NCBI RefSeq assembly: GCF_963675585.1 | Contig: NZ_OY776414.1 | Coordinates: forward strand, 2,707,001 to 2,771,000 | Length of the DNA: 64,000 nucleotides | DNA from: an uncultured Draconibacterium sp. | Lineage (GTDB): Bacteria > Bacteroidota > Bacteroidia > Bacteroidales > Prolixibacteraceae | Direction of reading: 5' to 3' | Part shown: positions 35,400-44,506 of the stretch, piece after piece | How positions within the stretch are numbered: the stretch's first letter is position 1 | Layout: the number at the start of each line of letters is the position of its first letter | Position numbers and translations under genes: made by a program | Notes under the pieces: model-generated | Seen by the model: only the letters and a program-made list of their open reading frames with translations | The model's database searches: none | What the model was told of the DNA's origin: nothing

Positions 35400-36548
35400 T
35401 TATTGTTTTTGATTGATGATGTAAACGAGTGTGTTTTTCTTGACCGTAACTTTTTTAAGCCGTGTCCTTTTTAAGATGGTTTGTGCAGTGCGGTCGGCGG
35501 CACGGATTCCGGCATAAGTCAGCGGATTATTTGTTACGCCAAAAAGAGATGATGAATTGGCACTGCTGCCCACTTCCTGTGTTACTTTTCGGGTGGCATT
35601 GTCAGGAACATACAGTCCCGGCATTCCATCCAAATCGTGGATGGCAAGGTTAACAGGAAGAAAGTTGGGTCCAACCGGTAGCTGCGTTATTTGAATATGC
35701 AAGCGCTCATTTTTGATTTTGCAAATGCCATAAATAAAGCTGTTCCGGGGAATTTTCTTTTTATTTACCCAGGTATCTTCCAGTAAACGAAGTTTTACCC
35801 GGTTGCCATCCAGAACGGTGGTGGTCTCATAAACCTCGGCTTTAATCAGTAAACTGTTTTCTTCGTTACCGCTAAAACCTGAAGCCTGTTTCTTGTGCAG
35901 CGAGAAGCTGCTATTTTGTTTTTGCTCAATTTCCGCCAATCGTTTTTGATTTTGTTCCAGGTAAAATTTTAGCGAATCGTTTTGACGGTTCAGTTCAATG
36001 TTCTCATCAAAAACTTTGTCCAATTCTTCAATACCTGTGGTTTGAATTATAGGGTTTGGATTGTATGAATTCACTTTCGGCCCTGATTTGTACCCTGTGT
36101 TTCGTTTAACTTCCTTTCTGATTTCTGTATTTTGCTGTGGCTCGTCTAACTCTTTCCGAAGCTCTTTCTCTTTTTGTTTGATATGTGCCAAAAGATTGTC
36201 CGGAACATGTTGATTCTGTTGCGCCAGCAGGGATAGCTCAATGGCGGTTGAGTCTTCAGAGTTGGGATTTAAAACATTACTTGAATCTCTTTCCCATGTA
36301 CTTTGAGTTCGAACTTCTGAGTTCATTTCCTGCCTTTGGTAAGCTTCCAGTTTATCAAATATCTCAATGGATTTATCGGCTTCAGGAAGAATGTAATTTG
36401 CACCTTCTGCGTTTTCAGTCCTTAAAGATTCTTCCGCTTTTTGTGCATCCTCTCCACCTCCCAAGACATAAAATATCAGGATGACAAAGGGTATCAACAC
36501 CACAGGCAGAAAAAACAATGCTTTATTCTTTTTCAGGTACGTCTTCAT
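35400..36548 (-). CDS. traM: Conjugative transposon protein TraM
   Basis: This 382-aa protein has an N-terminal membrane anchor (FFLPVVLIPFVILIFYVLGG) followed by a long charged periplasmic linker with coiled-coil character. The C-terminal domain (about 230-382: SLLIKAEVYETTTVLDGNRVKLRLLED, IPRNSFIYGICKIKNERLHI, YVPDNATRKVTQEV) is the conserved TraM part. It corresponds to VirB10 in the inner-to-outer membrane bridge. Its start overlaps the preceding small gene by 26 bp. The motifs support TraM with little doubt. Confidence 0.88.
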   Translation of the reverse strand: MKTYLKKNKALFFLPVVLIPFVILIFYVLGGGEDAQKAEESLRTENAEGANYILPEADKSIEIFDKLEAYQRQEMNSEVRTQSTWERDSSNVLNPNSEDSTAIELSLLAQQNQHVPDNLLAHIKQKEKELRKELDEPQQNTEIRKEVKRNTGYKSGPKVNSYNPNPIIQTTGIEELDKVFDENIELNRQNDSLKFYLEQNQKRLAEIEQKQNSSFSLHKKQASGFSGNEENSLLIKAEVYETTTVLDGNRVKLRLLEDTWVNKKKIPRNSFIYGICKIKNERLHIQITQLPVGPNFLPVNLAIHDLDGMPGLYVPDNATRKVTQEVGSSANSSSLFGVTNNPLTYAGIRAADRTAQTILKRTRLKKVTVKKNTLVYIINQKQ

Positions 36549-36858
36549 ATAGTCTTCGTTTTAATTGATTTTCAAATGAATCTACCGGCAACTCAAATGC
36601 TGACCGGGGAGATGTTTCTTGTGTCGCGGTTTTGATTTCCGAAAAAGGAGAATCCATCTTTTCTGGTTTTACATTGCTTGCAGGAAACAAGATGAAGGAT
36701 AGTATGAACAGGAGAAAAATTCCTCCAATGATTAGCATCCATTTTCTTTTTCTCACACCTGTGTTCAATGATTTATCCTTTTCATCGAAGTCTTTTAACC
36801 AGCGGTTAAAACGGCTTACGTCTTTAGGTTTTTTAGGGTTGATTTTCTGTTTATGCAT
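36523..36858 (-). CDS. Small single-span membrane protein of the tra operon (TraL position)
   Basis: I chose ATG 36858 (MHKQKINPKK), giving 111 aa, because the longer frame start would run into traK, which ends at 36869. The protein has a basic N-terminus, one transmembrane helix (MLIIGGIFLLFILSFILFPA) and an acidic C-terminal part. Its place between traK and traM is that of TraL in CTnDOT-type clusters, but I cannot confirm homology from sequence. It overlaps traM by 26 bp. It is probably a structural part of the channel. Confidence 0.7.
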   Translation of the reverse strand: MHKQKINPKKPKDVSRFNRWLKDFDEKDKSLNTGVRKRKWMLIIGGIFLLFILSFILFPASNVKPEKMDSPFSEIKTATQETSPRSAFELPVDSFENQLKRRLYEDVPEKE

Positions 36859-36868
36859 AACTAAAATT

Positions 36869-37495
36869 TTAGAATGATTTTCGTTTGATGGTTTCCAGAT
36901 CCTTGTTCTCCACAATGCGCCAGTCTTCCATTAAAAAACCGTGCGGATTATTGTCTGTTCTTGAGATATTTCTAAGGAATCCAGAAGTTTTCAGGTTTCG
37001 GATAGTGATGTTGGATTTGCGGACAATCTTTTGCTTTCCAATGAAGGAAAAGCGGTATGGATAGCTCGAAAAATCAAGCGTAATGGAATCCGTTTGTAAG
37101 GTCATGCTAATATCGGAAGCTATCACCTGGTTGTACAAATTGTTTTCTTTAAAGTCCCGGTACTGTTCCATCGCTGATCGATCGGCCAGATAAAGGGCTT
37201 CCCGAACATTATTCTCGATGTAATATTTATCAGGTTCAAGCGTAAAAAACAACTCGTGAAATCGTTTTACATGGTCGCGTGCTTCAGCATCCCGGTTTTC
37301 GGAGATGTCTTCACGTAGTGCAACTAAGAGTGATTTTCCATTGTCCAGTACATAAATTTTTTGTTTAGAAAGCTCCACCATTTTTACGGATAACACGAAA
37401 ATGTAGCTGCTAACTCCAATTGTCACCAAACTGACAATTAGAAGTACATAAACCGTAAAGCGGAACTTTCTTTGTATATCAAATATCTTTTTCAT
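36869..37495 (-). CDS. traK: Conjugative transposon protein TraK
   Basis: This 208-aa protein has one N-terminal membrane helix (FTVYVLLIVSLVTIGVSSYIFV) and a periplasmic domain with the TraK features SKQKIYVLDNGKSLL, DHVKRFHELFFTLEPD and GFLMEDWRIVENKDL. TraK corresponds to VirB8, which nucleates channel assembly. It lies 63 bp after traJ. Length and motifs are normal. Confidence 0.9.
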   Translation of the reverse strand: MKKIFDIQRKFRFTVYVLLIVSLVTIGVSSYIFVLSVKMVELSKQKIYVLDNGKSLLVALREDISENRDAEARDHVKRFHELFFTLEPDKYYIENNVREALYLADRSAMEQYRDFKENNLYNQVIASDISMTLQTDSITLDFSSYPYRFSFIGKQKIVRKSNITIRNLKTSGFLRNISRTDNNPHGFLMEDWRIVENKDLETIKRKSF

Positions 37496-37558
37496 TTTTT
37501 CTTCAGACTTTTGGATGATTAGATTTATAGATTTTCAGACACGAAAAAAATGAATGCT

Positions 37559-38509
37559 TTATTTCATCGTTCCTTTGGTAACGGCCATAACCGCCGCTGT
37601 GCGCACCAGTCTTCCTCCTCCCGATTTTGTACCGGAGGCTGAAACAATCCAAGATGCAATTTTAGGTGTCATAGCCATTCCTACAATTCCGCAAACAGGG
37701 ACAATCAGGTTGGAAACAAAAAATAGTTTAGGTTGGTAAATCATCATGGCATTGATTCGGGCAATTTCCATGTCCAGCACATAAATCAATATTTCCTGAA
37801 CGATGGAAAGGATAAGCAAAGCGATGGGCAGGTACAGATTTACATTTACAAAGCGGGCAATCCATTGCAGGTAATTGTCCTGAAACCCATCGAAGATGGA
37901 CAGGGCAAAAACCAGCGGCCCGAAAATGACCAGCAATACACAAAACACCGTTCGCAAAAAGGCTATCAGGTACACCAGTACTTCAAAAAAGGATTCCAAC
38001 AACTGCCGGGTGGCATCCATCAAATAAAAATTGATTTGGTTGTGGATAGCCCTTCCGGTAATGATATTGTATGAGGTCAAAAGCACGTTTACACCTTTAT
38101 CCCAGAGTGCTGCTTCCTTCTCCTCATTTTCATAGAACAGTGGTAAATCGGTTGCCAGGATAGCCTGTTGTTTGTCTTCCAGACGTTGTTTTACAATGTG
38201 CTTTTTGTCGGCATAAACCGCCTCTGACAGCTTCGTCAATCCTTTGGTTGGAGCCAGTAGTAAATTCACAAACGGCCCCCAAAAGCTTATGACCAAAACC
38301 AAGGCAAAAGGCCGGAGTAAAGGCAGTATGGATACTGGATTATCAGCAATCAATTGCTCGTAAATACGTTTTGAGATATAGAAAAATGCGGCAATTCCAC
38401 CGATAGCCCTTGCCATATCCACAAGAATTCTTGCATGGTTAACGCCTTGCAGAACCAGAAAATCAGTAAAACTGAAAAAATCGTTGGTAGTCAAAACTTG
38501 TAATAACAT
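37559..38509 (-). CDS. traJ: Conjugative transposon protein TraJ
   Basis: This 316-aa polytopic inner-membrane protein has about six helices (LLRPFALVLVISFWGPFVNLLL, FLRTVFCVLLVIFGPLVFALSIF, LPIALLILSIVQEILIYVL and others). ARAIGGIAAFFYI near the start and WIARFVNVNLYLPIA are typical of TraJ, the VirB6-like channel component. Its start is 10 bp after the stop of the 236-aa gene. The C-terminus is basic and Gly-rich. Confidence 0.88.
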   Translation of the reverse strand: MLLQVLTTNDFFSFTDFLVLQGVNHARILVDMARAIGGIAAFFYISKRIYEQLIADNPVSILPLLRPFALVLVISFWGPFVNLLLAPTKGLTKLSEAVYADKKHIVKQRLEDKQQAILATDLPLFYENEEKEAALWDKGVNVLLTSYNIITGRAIHNQINFYLMDATRQLLESFFEVLVYLIAFLRTVFCVLLVIFGPLVFALSIFDGFQDNYLQWIARFVNVNLYLPIALLILSIVQEILIYVLDMEIARINAMMIYQPKLFFVSNLIVPVCGIVGMAMTPKIASWIVSASGTKSGGGRLVRTAAVMAVTKGTMK

Positions 38510-38519
38510 GCTCGTCGGA

Positions 38520-39230
38520 TTATTGGGTTAAAAATGAATAGCTGATTAGCTCTTTATCGTAGTTGCTGAAAAAATGGATTTTACTGTAAGTGTAATCCAC
38601 TTCGCCAAGCAGTTTGTTTAGTGTCGCACTGATTTCTGAAAAGGCTTCCAGTTTGTCGCCATGTTCAGAATTAAACAGGTTTACCATCAAAAAACGTAGC
38701 AACAACTGGTCAGATTCTTTTTGGAAAATTTTCCGTACTTCTTTTGAGTCCGACAGATGTCCCAGGTTATCTACTTTTTTATACAACTGGATAAAACCAT
38801 GTGACAATTGAAAGAGGTCTTGCAATTGCTCCGATCGTGCACTGAATAGCTTATCTTCAATCTGCTTTTGAAAATCCGTGTTGATTTTTATCCCTGTGGT
38901 CTCTTCATGCCTGCCTTTCATTTGGTGGCGTTCCAGCATCTTGGCTACTATCCGCATTAAACCGGTTTTTGTTTGGCCTGTCATTTCGGTGGCATCCGAA
39001 ACCGGCAATGCACCAACTTCCATATAATAATGTGTGGGCCAGGTGCGGATAAAAACATGAGGCACTGGAATCAGCCAACCCGAAAAAGCGATAAATGTCA
39101 GCGGATAAGTGCCATTCATTTCAGGATAGGTGTCCTTCCATTTTTTAAAGTCAACAATTTGGGCTTGAGTTGTTGTAATCGACAGTAACAGCAGCACCAA
39201 AACAAAGTATATGATTCTGAACTTTTTCAT
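38520..39230 (-). CDS. Secreted tra-operon protein, function unknown
   Basis: The 236-aa product has a signal peptide (FRIIYFVLVLLLLSITTTQA). The mature part starts with a hydrophobic aromatic stretch (GTYPLTFIAFSGWLIPVPHVFI) and then is helical and charged. I cannot assign a tra letter; it lies between the TraI-like gene and traJ, each within 10 bp. It is probably periplasmic or membrane-associated and a lineage-specific part of the channel. Confidence 0.65.
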   Translation of the reverse strand: MKKFRIIYFVLVLLLLSITTTQAQIVDFKKWKDTYPEMNGTYPLTFIAFSGWLIPVPHVFIRTWPTHYYMEVGALPVSDATEMTGQTKTGLMRIVAKMLERHQMKGRHEETTGIKINTDFQKQIEDKLFSARSEQLQDLFQLSHGFIQLYKKVDNLGHLSDSKEVRKIFQKESDQLLLRFLMVNLFNSEHGDKLEAFSEISATLNKLLGEVDYTYSKIHFFSNYDKELISYSFLTQ

Positions 39231-39239
39231 GACTTATCG

Positions 39240-39890
39240 TTATTTATAGAGGCTGTAATACATGGCAAAACTTTCAAGATTACCTGACTCATGGCTTTTC
39301 ATGTAGGAAGCGTACATCAGTTTATTGTGCAGGTAGCAGATAGTCCCGTAGTGCCGTTTTACACTCAGGTAAATTTCGTTGATGGTGTCGTAGCGTTGTT
39401 TGTCGTCCATCATAAAGAGATTGTCCTTTAAAATGACATTCAAAATGGATGTTACAAGCTGTCGGCTATCGTCCAGAACCAAATCGAAGGATTGTACAAT
39501 AACTACCGCTTGCTGTGGGGTAAAGTTCCCGTCCTGAACCAGTCGTGGTACTTTTTCCGTGTAAACATTGATTACCTTACCCAGCATTTCGCGGGTTTCC
39601 TGCACCCTTTTGTAATCCTTTATCAGATTCGATACTTTCTCCAGACTTTCCAGCATTTTCTCGTCGATGCCAAGGATTTCTCCGGTTAACCCTTTAATAT
39701 CTCCGTTCAGGGCTTTTATCAGGATGTTGTACAAGTTGATTTTGGAAAGGATTCCTTCCTCCGTTTTCCACAGCGCTTCACGCTGGATTCCTGCCCCGAC
39801 ATCGGTAACCGGTGTTTGAGCGCTACTTGGTTTCAGATAAATTCCTGAGAGAATCAGGATTGTCATTAAAATTGTAATTGTTGTTTTCAT
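39240..39890 (-). CDS. TraI-like (DUF4141) secreted helical protein
   Basis: This 216-aa protein has a signal peptide (ITILMTILILSGIYLKPSSA). Its helical body resembles CTnDOT TraI: VSNLIKDYKRVQETREMLGKV, NFTPQQAVVIVQSFDLVLDDS and DDKQRYDTINEIYLSVKRHYG are the corresponding stretches. The family is thought to be VirB5-like, at the pilus tip or in the periplasm. It follows the VirB4-like TraG gene by 82 bp, the longest gap in this part of the operon apart from the traE-traF interval. The identification is by pattern only. Confidence 0.7.
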   Translation of the reverse strand: MKTTITILMTILILSGIYLKPSSAQTPVTDVGAGIQREALWKTEEGILSKINLYNILIKALNGDIKGLTGEILGIDEKMLESLEKVSNLIKDYKRVQETREMLGKVINVYTEKVPRLVQDGNFTPQQAVVIVQSFDLVLDDSRQLVTSILNVILKDNLFMMDDKQRYDTINEIYLSVKRHYGTICYLHNKLMYASYMKSHESGNLESFAMYYSLYK

Positions 39891-39972
39891 TTTTTGAAAT
39901 TTTAAATAAATAGTAGTGAGCTTGCCTAACGACTAGGTAGGTAGTAAGTATTAAGTAGTGAGATAATATTCA

Positions 39973-42390
39973 CTACATAGAATCGAGTACTTCCATAATA
40001 GATTCTTTTTCTTTCAGTCGTTCCAGAATTTCTTCCTTCTCCTTTTGTTCGGTGGTGTAGCAGTAGTATTCAGGTTTGCTGACTTCCAGGGCAAATACAC
40101 GCGAGTATTCCCCCAGAGAAATAAAGACCTCCTTAAATTTTCGGTCGGATGGAAGGTTTTTGTTGATGGAAAGAATTTGTTCTTTTTGGAATTCATTCAG
40201 ACCCAAAAAACGGCTGATTTCATCGAACTTATTCTTGAACTTGTTCATGTCCAGCAAAATCCGGGTATCGGCATTATTGATGATGGCATCGCGAATAATG
40301 GGAGAAGATATCACATCGTCTACCTCCTGCGTTACCACCATGGCTTCTCCAAAAAACTTTCGGATAGTTTTGAAGAAATACTTCAGGTAATCTGCCATTT
40401 GTGGGTTGGCAATGGCCTTCCAGGCTTCTTCCAAACAGATAACCTTTCGGGTGCCTTTCAGCTTGCGCATTTTTTGCATAAAAATGTCCATGATTATCAG
40501 CGTTGCAACCGGAAAAATAACCGGATGGTCTTTAATGGCATCCAGTTCAAAAACAAGGAAAGGACAGCTAAAAAACTCATCGGTTTTCATGGGTTTGTTC
40601 AGCAAATACTCGTATTCCCCACCCTTGTAATATTTGCTCAGGATAAAGAAAAACTCGTTGCTGTTGAACTCGATGGATTCTTCCTCTGCCAACCGAGGAA
40701 TAACTTCTTTGCAAAACGCGTAGTAATCGTCAAAGCAGCGTTTCTGCTTGCGTTTAGTCTCATAATAGCGATTTACCGAAAAAGCGATTACATCCTTTTC
40801 CATTTCGGTAAGGTGTTCTTTGTAAATGGTGTAAATTACCGACAGAATGGTTTGTCGCCGTTCCAAATCAGGTGTTCCATCCACCACAAAAGGATTAAAC
40901 GAAATGGGGTTCTTTTCCGAAAACTCAATGAGTCTTGCCCCACCCTTTTCTTTTAGCCTTTCATTTAGGTAACGCGTCAGAATTTCATAGCTCCTGCCGA
41001 CATCCAGCAATACGATGTGGCAGTTTCCGCTTTCGGCATATTGTCGTAACAGATGGTTGGTAAAAAACGATTTCCCGGAACCGGAACCACCAATGATAAT
41101 TTTATTTCGATTATGGATCAAGTGTTTTTTCATGGGTTCATCCGACAAATCAATATTTACCGGACAGCCCTCCTGACGGTTGGAAAGATTGATCACAAAC
41201 TTTGAAGCTGAGTTCTTGACTTCTCCTTCAAAGTTGGTCAGGCAGCAAGCTTGTGGAACTTGTGTGATAAACAGCTCTGTTTCGGGTAGCTGAGTTGAAA
41301 ACGGAACATTTGCAAAAAACAGTAGCGGCAAATCAAAAGTATGTTGGTAAGGGAAACAGTTCATCAGGGAAAATGCCGATGCTGTTTCACTTTTGTTCTT
41401 TTTAAGTTTCTGAATGGATGCATCAAACAGAGTGACATTAAAATGTGTTTTCACAATCTTCTCTCCGGTCGTTTGCACCGTATCCAGAAAATTTTCAATT
41501 AGCCCGGCATTGATCTTATTCTCCGATGAAAATTTGGAGAGGCTGTAAATCTTTTTGTAGCTGCTTTCCAGGCTTGCTTTTACTTCCTGCTGCCCGGGCA
41601 CATAAATAAACTGATTGGTAATGTGCGAAAACGGCAGGTTATAGCTAACCGGATAAACAAACGATACCGGCAAACCGGTTTGGGGATGGCCGCTTGTGGG
41701 TTTAAGCTCCGAAGGTAAATGCGAAAAGTCGCTTAAACTAAGAATTTCCACGAAGCGGTCCATCACCCGTAACCGGTCCCTGAAATCTATTCCTCCCAAT
41801 AATGGCTGGCCTTTTTGAAAGTTTAAAGTCAAATAGCGTTCAATTAATCCCGTTGAATTTTTATCGCCGATGGCTTCCTGCCGAGTTACAACACTGCTGT
41901 TTATTATGGCTTGCTGAAAAATGGAAACCAGATTGGAACGCAGTTCCATGAGTTTATCATTGATTTGCGCTTCCTGCTTTTTTTGTTTACGGGAAAAGAT
42001 TAGGGATGAACTCAGGTAGTTTTTCAGCAGACCAACATTTAGCAAACTGATGTAGAGATAACATTCATGTTTCAAAAATGCCCTTCCATCAAAATGCTGC
42101 CTATAGTTTCTATTCAAACTGGACTTGTTCTTTTGCTTACCGGTTTGTTTTCGTGCATCAAAATGCTCCACAAAAAAGAAATCCTGTTTGTGTAGCAAGG
42201 TATTTTCTGGCAACAAATTGATTGCCCGTTGAAAAGTATCGTGGAGCATATACAAATTTTCTGTACTGCACGATAGCATCTCCGGGAGTTGCAGTTTTAA
42301 GCCGAAACCCATATCCAGGTTATTGGACACAACTACATCGCCCTTAAAACCAAGGATCGGTAAACTTTTATTTATGGGTTTTACTTTCAT
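39973..42390 (-). CDS. traG: Conjugation ATPase TraG (VirB4 family)
   Basis: This 805-aa ATPase powers the type IV secretion channel. I chose ATG 42390 (MKVKPINKSLPILGF) because it begins 1 bp after the traF stop; the longer frame reaching 42474 would overlap traF by 83 bp. Walker A is GGSGSGKSFFTNHLLRQY (about residue 460), Walker B is KVICLEEAWKAI, and the family motif VVTQEVDDVISSPIIRDAIINN follows. The N-terminal half is the VirB4 membrane-docking domain. All ATPase motifs look intact, so the transfer apparatus may be functional. Confidence 0.92.
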   Translation of the reverse strand: MKVKPINKSLPILGFKGDVVVSNNLDMGFGLKLQLPEMLSCSTENLYMLHDTFQRAINLLPENTLLHKQDFFFVEHFDARKQTGKQKNKSSLNRNYRQHFDGRAFLKHECYLYISLLNVGLLKNYLSSSLIFSRKQKKQEAQINDKLMELRSNLVSIFQQAIINSSVVTRQEAIGDKNSTGLIERYLTLNFQKGQPLLGGIDFRDRLRVMDRFVEILSLSDFSHLPSELKPTSGHPQTGLPVSFVYPVSYNLPFSHITNQFIYVPGQQEVKASLESSYKKIYSLSKFSSENKINAGLIENFLDTVQTTGEKIVKTHFNVTLFDASIQKLKKNKSETASAFSLMNCFPYQHTFDLPLLFFANVPFSTQLPETELFITQVPQACCLTNFEGEVKNSASKFVINLSNRQEGCPVNIDLSDEPMKKHLIHNRNKIIIGGSGSGKSFFTNHLLRQYAESGNCHIVLLDVGRSYEILTRYLNERLKEKGGARLIEFSEKNPISFNPFVVDGTPDLERRQTILSVIYTIYKEHLTEMEKDVIAFSVNRYYETKRKQKRCFDDYYAFCKEVIPRLAEEESIEFNSNEFFFILSKYYKGGEYEYLLNKPMKTDEFFSCPFLVFELDAIKDHPVIFPVATLIIMDIFMQKMRKLKGTRKVICLEEAWKAIANPQMADYLKYFFKTIRKFFGEAMVVTQEVDDVISSPIIRDAIINNADTRILLDMNKFKNKFDEISRFLGLNEFQKEQILSINKNLPSDRKFKEVFISLGEYSRVFALEVSKPEYYCYTTEQKEKEEILERLKEKESIMEVLDSM

Positions 42391-42391
42391 T

Positions 42392-42691
42392 TTACTGGGA
42401 TTGACAAATGCGTTTTTTGATGGTAATAAATTCCGGTAGTTGTCTGGCGATGCGTTTTTTGCTCCAACCTGCATGTCCGTATTCTTTCTGAATTTGATTT
42501 AAACGGTACAGGTAAGCAAAGAAAGCCGGGACACAAACCACTACTGAAATGAAAGTCCCAACTGAGATGTACAACACGACAAACAAAAGAAGCGCGGCAA
42601 TGATACCATAGAGGGCAGAAAATACCAGCGGTCCTGAAAAACCTTTGATGTAAAGGTTGGTATCTATTTTTTGGATGATGTAAGTTTTCAT
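42392..42691 (-). CDS. traF: Conjugative transposon protein TraF (DUF4133)
   Basis: I prefer ATG 42691 (MKTYIIQKIDTNLYIKGF), giving 99 aa, which matches the known DUF4133 start; the frame is open to 42751 but that part crosses a hairpin. Two membrane helices (FSALYGIIAALLLFVVLYISV and ISVVVCVPAFFAYLY) and the tail EYGHAGWSKKRIARQLP are diagnostic. TraF is VirB3-like and works with TraG. The stop is 1 bp before the chosen traG start. Confidence 0.87.
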   Translation of the reverse strand: MKTYIIQKIDTNLYIKGFSGPLVFSALYGIIAALLLFVVLYISVGTFISVVVCVPAFFAYLYRLNQIQKEYGHAGWSKKRIARQLPEFITIKKRICQSQ

Positions 42692-42752
42692 GGATTTGTG
42701 GTTTTTTGTACCCCTGTCTTCATCAACAACCACAAGTGGTGTTGATTCCAAC

Positions 42753-42775
42753 TGTCCCCCTGAATCAGGGGGACA
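42753..42775. other. Perfect hairpin between traE and traF
   Basis: TGTCCCCCTGA (42753-42763) and TCAGGGGGACA (42765-42775) are an exact 11-bp inverted repeat around one base. A second imperfect hairpin (CAACAACCAC/GTGGTGTTG) is next to it at about 42724-42744. With no T-run it is not a standard terminator; mRNA processing or stability control between traE and traF is possible. Confidence 0.7.
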
Positions 42776-42830
42776 ATCGCAGTCTGAAATGCCAGTAGCA
42801 TAATTGCGAAGACAGAAGGTACTTGTTTGC

Positions 42831-43145
42831 TTAAGAGAAAAATGAACGGATTACCACTCCAACTAGGATTAAGAAAAGACAGGCACCAAACCAGCCCATG
42901 ATTGCTTTTTGGGTGTCCTGATCGCCACTTTGCCATTTGATGTACACTCGCACCCCACCGATTAAACCAACCACTGCACCAATGGCAATAATCAAGTTGG
43001 CAACCGGGTCAACATAGGAATTAACCTCGCTTGTTGCCTGGTCAATTCCGGCAGAACTTTGTGCCAGGCTGTTGTACACTGTCAAAATAAATAAGGCTAC
43101 AAAAGCCAGACTTCTTTGATAAACGCTTTGAAATTTTTTCTTCAT
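42831..43145 (-). CDS. traE: Conjugative transposon protein TraE (DUF4134)
   Basis: This 104-aa protein has a signal peptide or first helix (SLAFVALFILTVYNSLAQ). The DUF4134 body follows: GIDQATSEVNSYVDPVANLIIAIGAVVGLIGGVRVYIKWQSGDQDTQ is the conserved region (positions about 33-77). The last helix is AIMGWFGACLFLILVGVVI. TraE is VirB2-like and probably forms the pilus or pore. It is 20 bp downstream of the 120-aa gene. Confidence 0.9.
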   Translation of the reverse strand: MKKKFQSVYQRSLAFVALFILTVYNSLAQSSAGIDQATSEVNSYVDPVANLIIAIGAVVGLIGGVRVYIKWQSGDQDTQKAIMGWFGACLFLILVGVVIRSFFS

Positions 43146-43165
43146 GATTTTGATTTTAAAATTGA

Positions 43166-43528
43166 TTATTGATGATATTGGATATCCGGTATCATAAGGG
43201 CAAGCATGGAATTGTCCGCTTCCAGAAAGTGTTCGATGGCTACACCCTCAGCATAACCGTTTTCTTCGTAAAGTGAAGCTTGCAATGGAATGTCTTCAAC
43301 CGGGTTTACCGGAATAATTTCTGAGGGAAAGTTCCTGGAAGAAACCGCGATGGGTTGAAGCGTTTCGAATTGGGTTTCTCCGGACTGACTGTCTTCGAAG
43401 TTGATAACATTATTTTTACCTCTGGATTTTATCCATGCAAACGATAATAAAAACAGGTACCAAAGCATTAGGCTTATTCCAATAAACCTTAAAAATCCTG
43501 TCCAGCTGATTTCGTTTAATCCAAACAT
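43166..43528 (-). CDS. Small membrane protein at the head of the tra operon, function unknown
   Basis: The 120-aa product has one N-terminal helix (GFLRFIGISLMLWYLFLLSFAWI) followed by an acidic, probably unstructured cytoplasmic tail (NFEDSQSGETQFETLQP...). Position just before traE is where a TraD-like gene is found in some conjugative transposons, but I cannot confirm homology. It is the first gene of the tra operon, after a 1-kb non-coding leader. Confidence 0.65.
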   Translation of the reverse strand: MFGLNEISWTGFLRFIGISLMLWYLFLLSFAWIKSRGKNNVINFEDSQSGETQFETLQPIAVSSRNFPSEIIPVNPVEDIPLQASLYEENGYAEGVAIEHFLEADNSMLALMIPDIQYHQ

Positions 43529-44083
43529 TTGCGTTTTGTTTTAATTCTTGATTTGTGGATTTAGCATAGTTCTTTTGTACAAATCCGTATTCGCAAATGT
43601 GCAGATCTTCAAAAAAAGTTTTTCCCAAGGTCTCCCCAACTTGGGAGTTTTATATGGTTAAATAAATCTCCTCGATATCATAGAATTTGTGTTGCTTTGA
43701 AGGGGAAGGAAGCCTATTTTGAAAAGCTATCAACTTAAGGATTATAAGATGCCGATTTTTGCTTTTATTTGGTAAAATAACTTCTACCCAAAAGAGAAGA
43801 AAAAAAGAAAAAAAAGAAAAGAAAACCGATGGATTGCCGTACGGGATAAAATGCAAGGCTGCACCGGAAGCTGCTAATTCTATTTATCCAACCTTAAAAT
43901 GCAAGGTAATCCGGGGCATTCATTTTAGCCTTTCATTTTTCCAGGCGTTGACTTGTGGGCAGGACGGCGAACTTTGGTATTCTTTTGTTGTTTTCAACCT
44001 GATATAATCATTTGAACCTTACAAAGGTATTAAAGCGCTTAGGCTACAGGCAAATGTAGACCAGTAGTGCAACGGACGGGGTT

Positions 44084-44177
44084 CTTTTGCCGTGGGTTGC
44101 CCAAGGCTCTTCCCACGGACAGGCGAAACAACACCGGTTCCGTGAGGCACGAACGGATGTAGGTGTGTTGAAGGCTG
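44084..44177. repeat. Structured repeat unit, copy A
   Basis: This copy aligns over its whole length with 44411-44506, about two thirds identical by eye. It folds into CCGTGGG...CCCACGG (44090-44096 with 44112-44118, with an inner GCC/GGC) and GTTC-CGTG-AGG-CACG-AAC (44137-44154). It lies in the tra leader. Confidence 0.65.
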
Positions 44178-44410
44178 GTAGTGGAAAGTGTCTGGGCTAA
44201 GGCTAAAACTTTTTAAAACAAGGTTAAACACCTATTTTTTGTTTGTGCGAAGGCTAAGAGCATGTGTTCTGCTAGAATGTATTGAAGCGAACGAGAAGCA
44301 CGAAATGTAGCCTGTTTTGGTTTTTATAGGCAATAGAATTTAGCGATGGAAAAACCGGAACGGGCGGAATGGAATTCGGGTAGGAAGAGTAGAAAGTAAT
44401 GGAAGTGGAG

Positions 44411-44506
44411 CTTTTGCTGTGCGGGGCTTTAGGTTCTTTTCACCTACAGGTGAATTAGCGACTGGCTCCGTGAAGCATGAACGGGTTAAAGGAGTGTTTG
44501 AGGCTG
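44411..44506. repeat. Structured repeat unit, copy B
   Basis: This diverged copy of the 44084-44177 unit keeps the hairpin positions with different bases: TTCACCT/AGGTGAA (44439-44445, 44448-44454) and CGTG-AAG-CATG near 44469-44479, where a G-T pair replaces a G-C pair of copy A. It lies 35 bp downstream of the DnaC-like gene stop. Confidence 0.65.

Noticed and set aside
40045-40956. 303-codon rightward frame opposite traG
   Set aside because: It is antisense to the conserved ATPase gene and has no recognisable domain.
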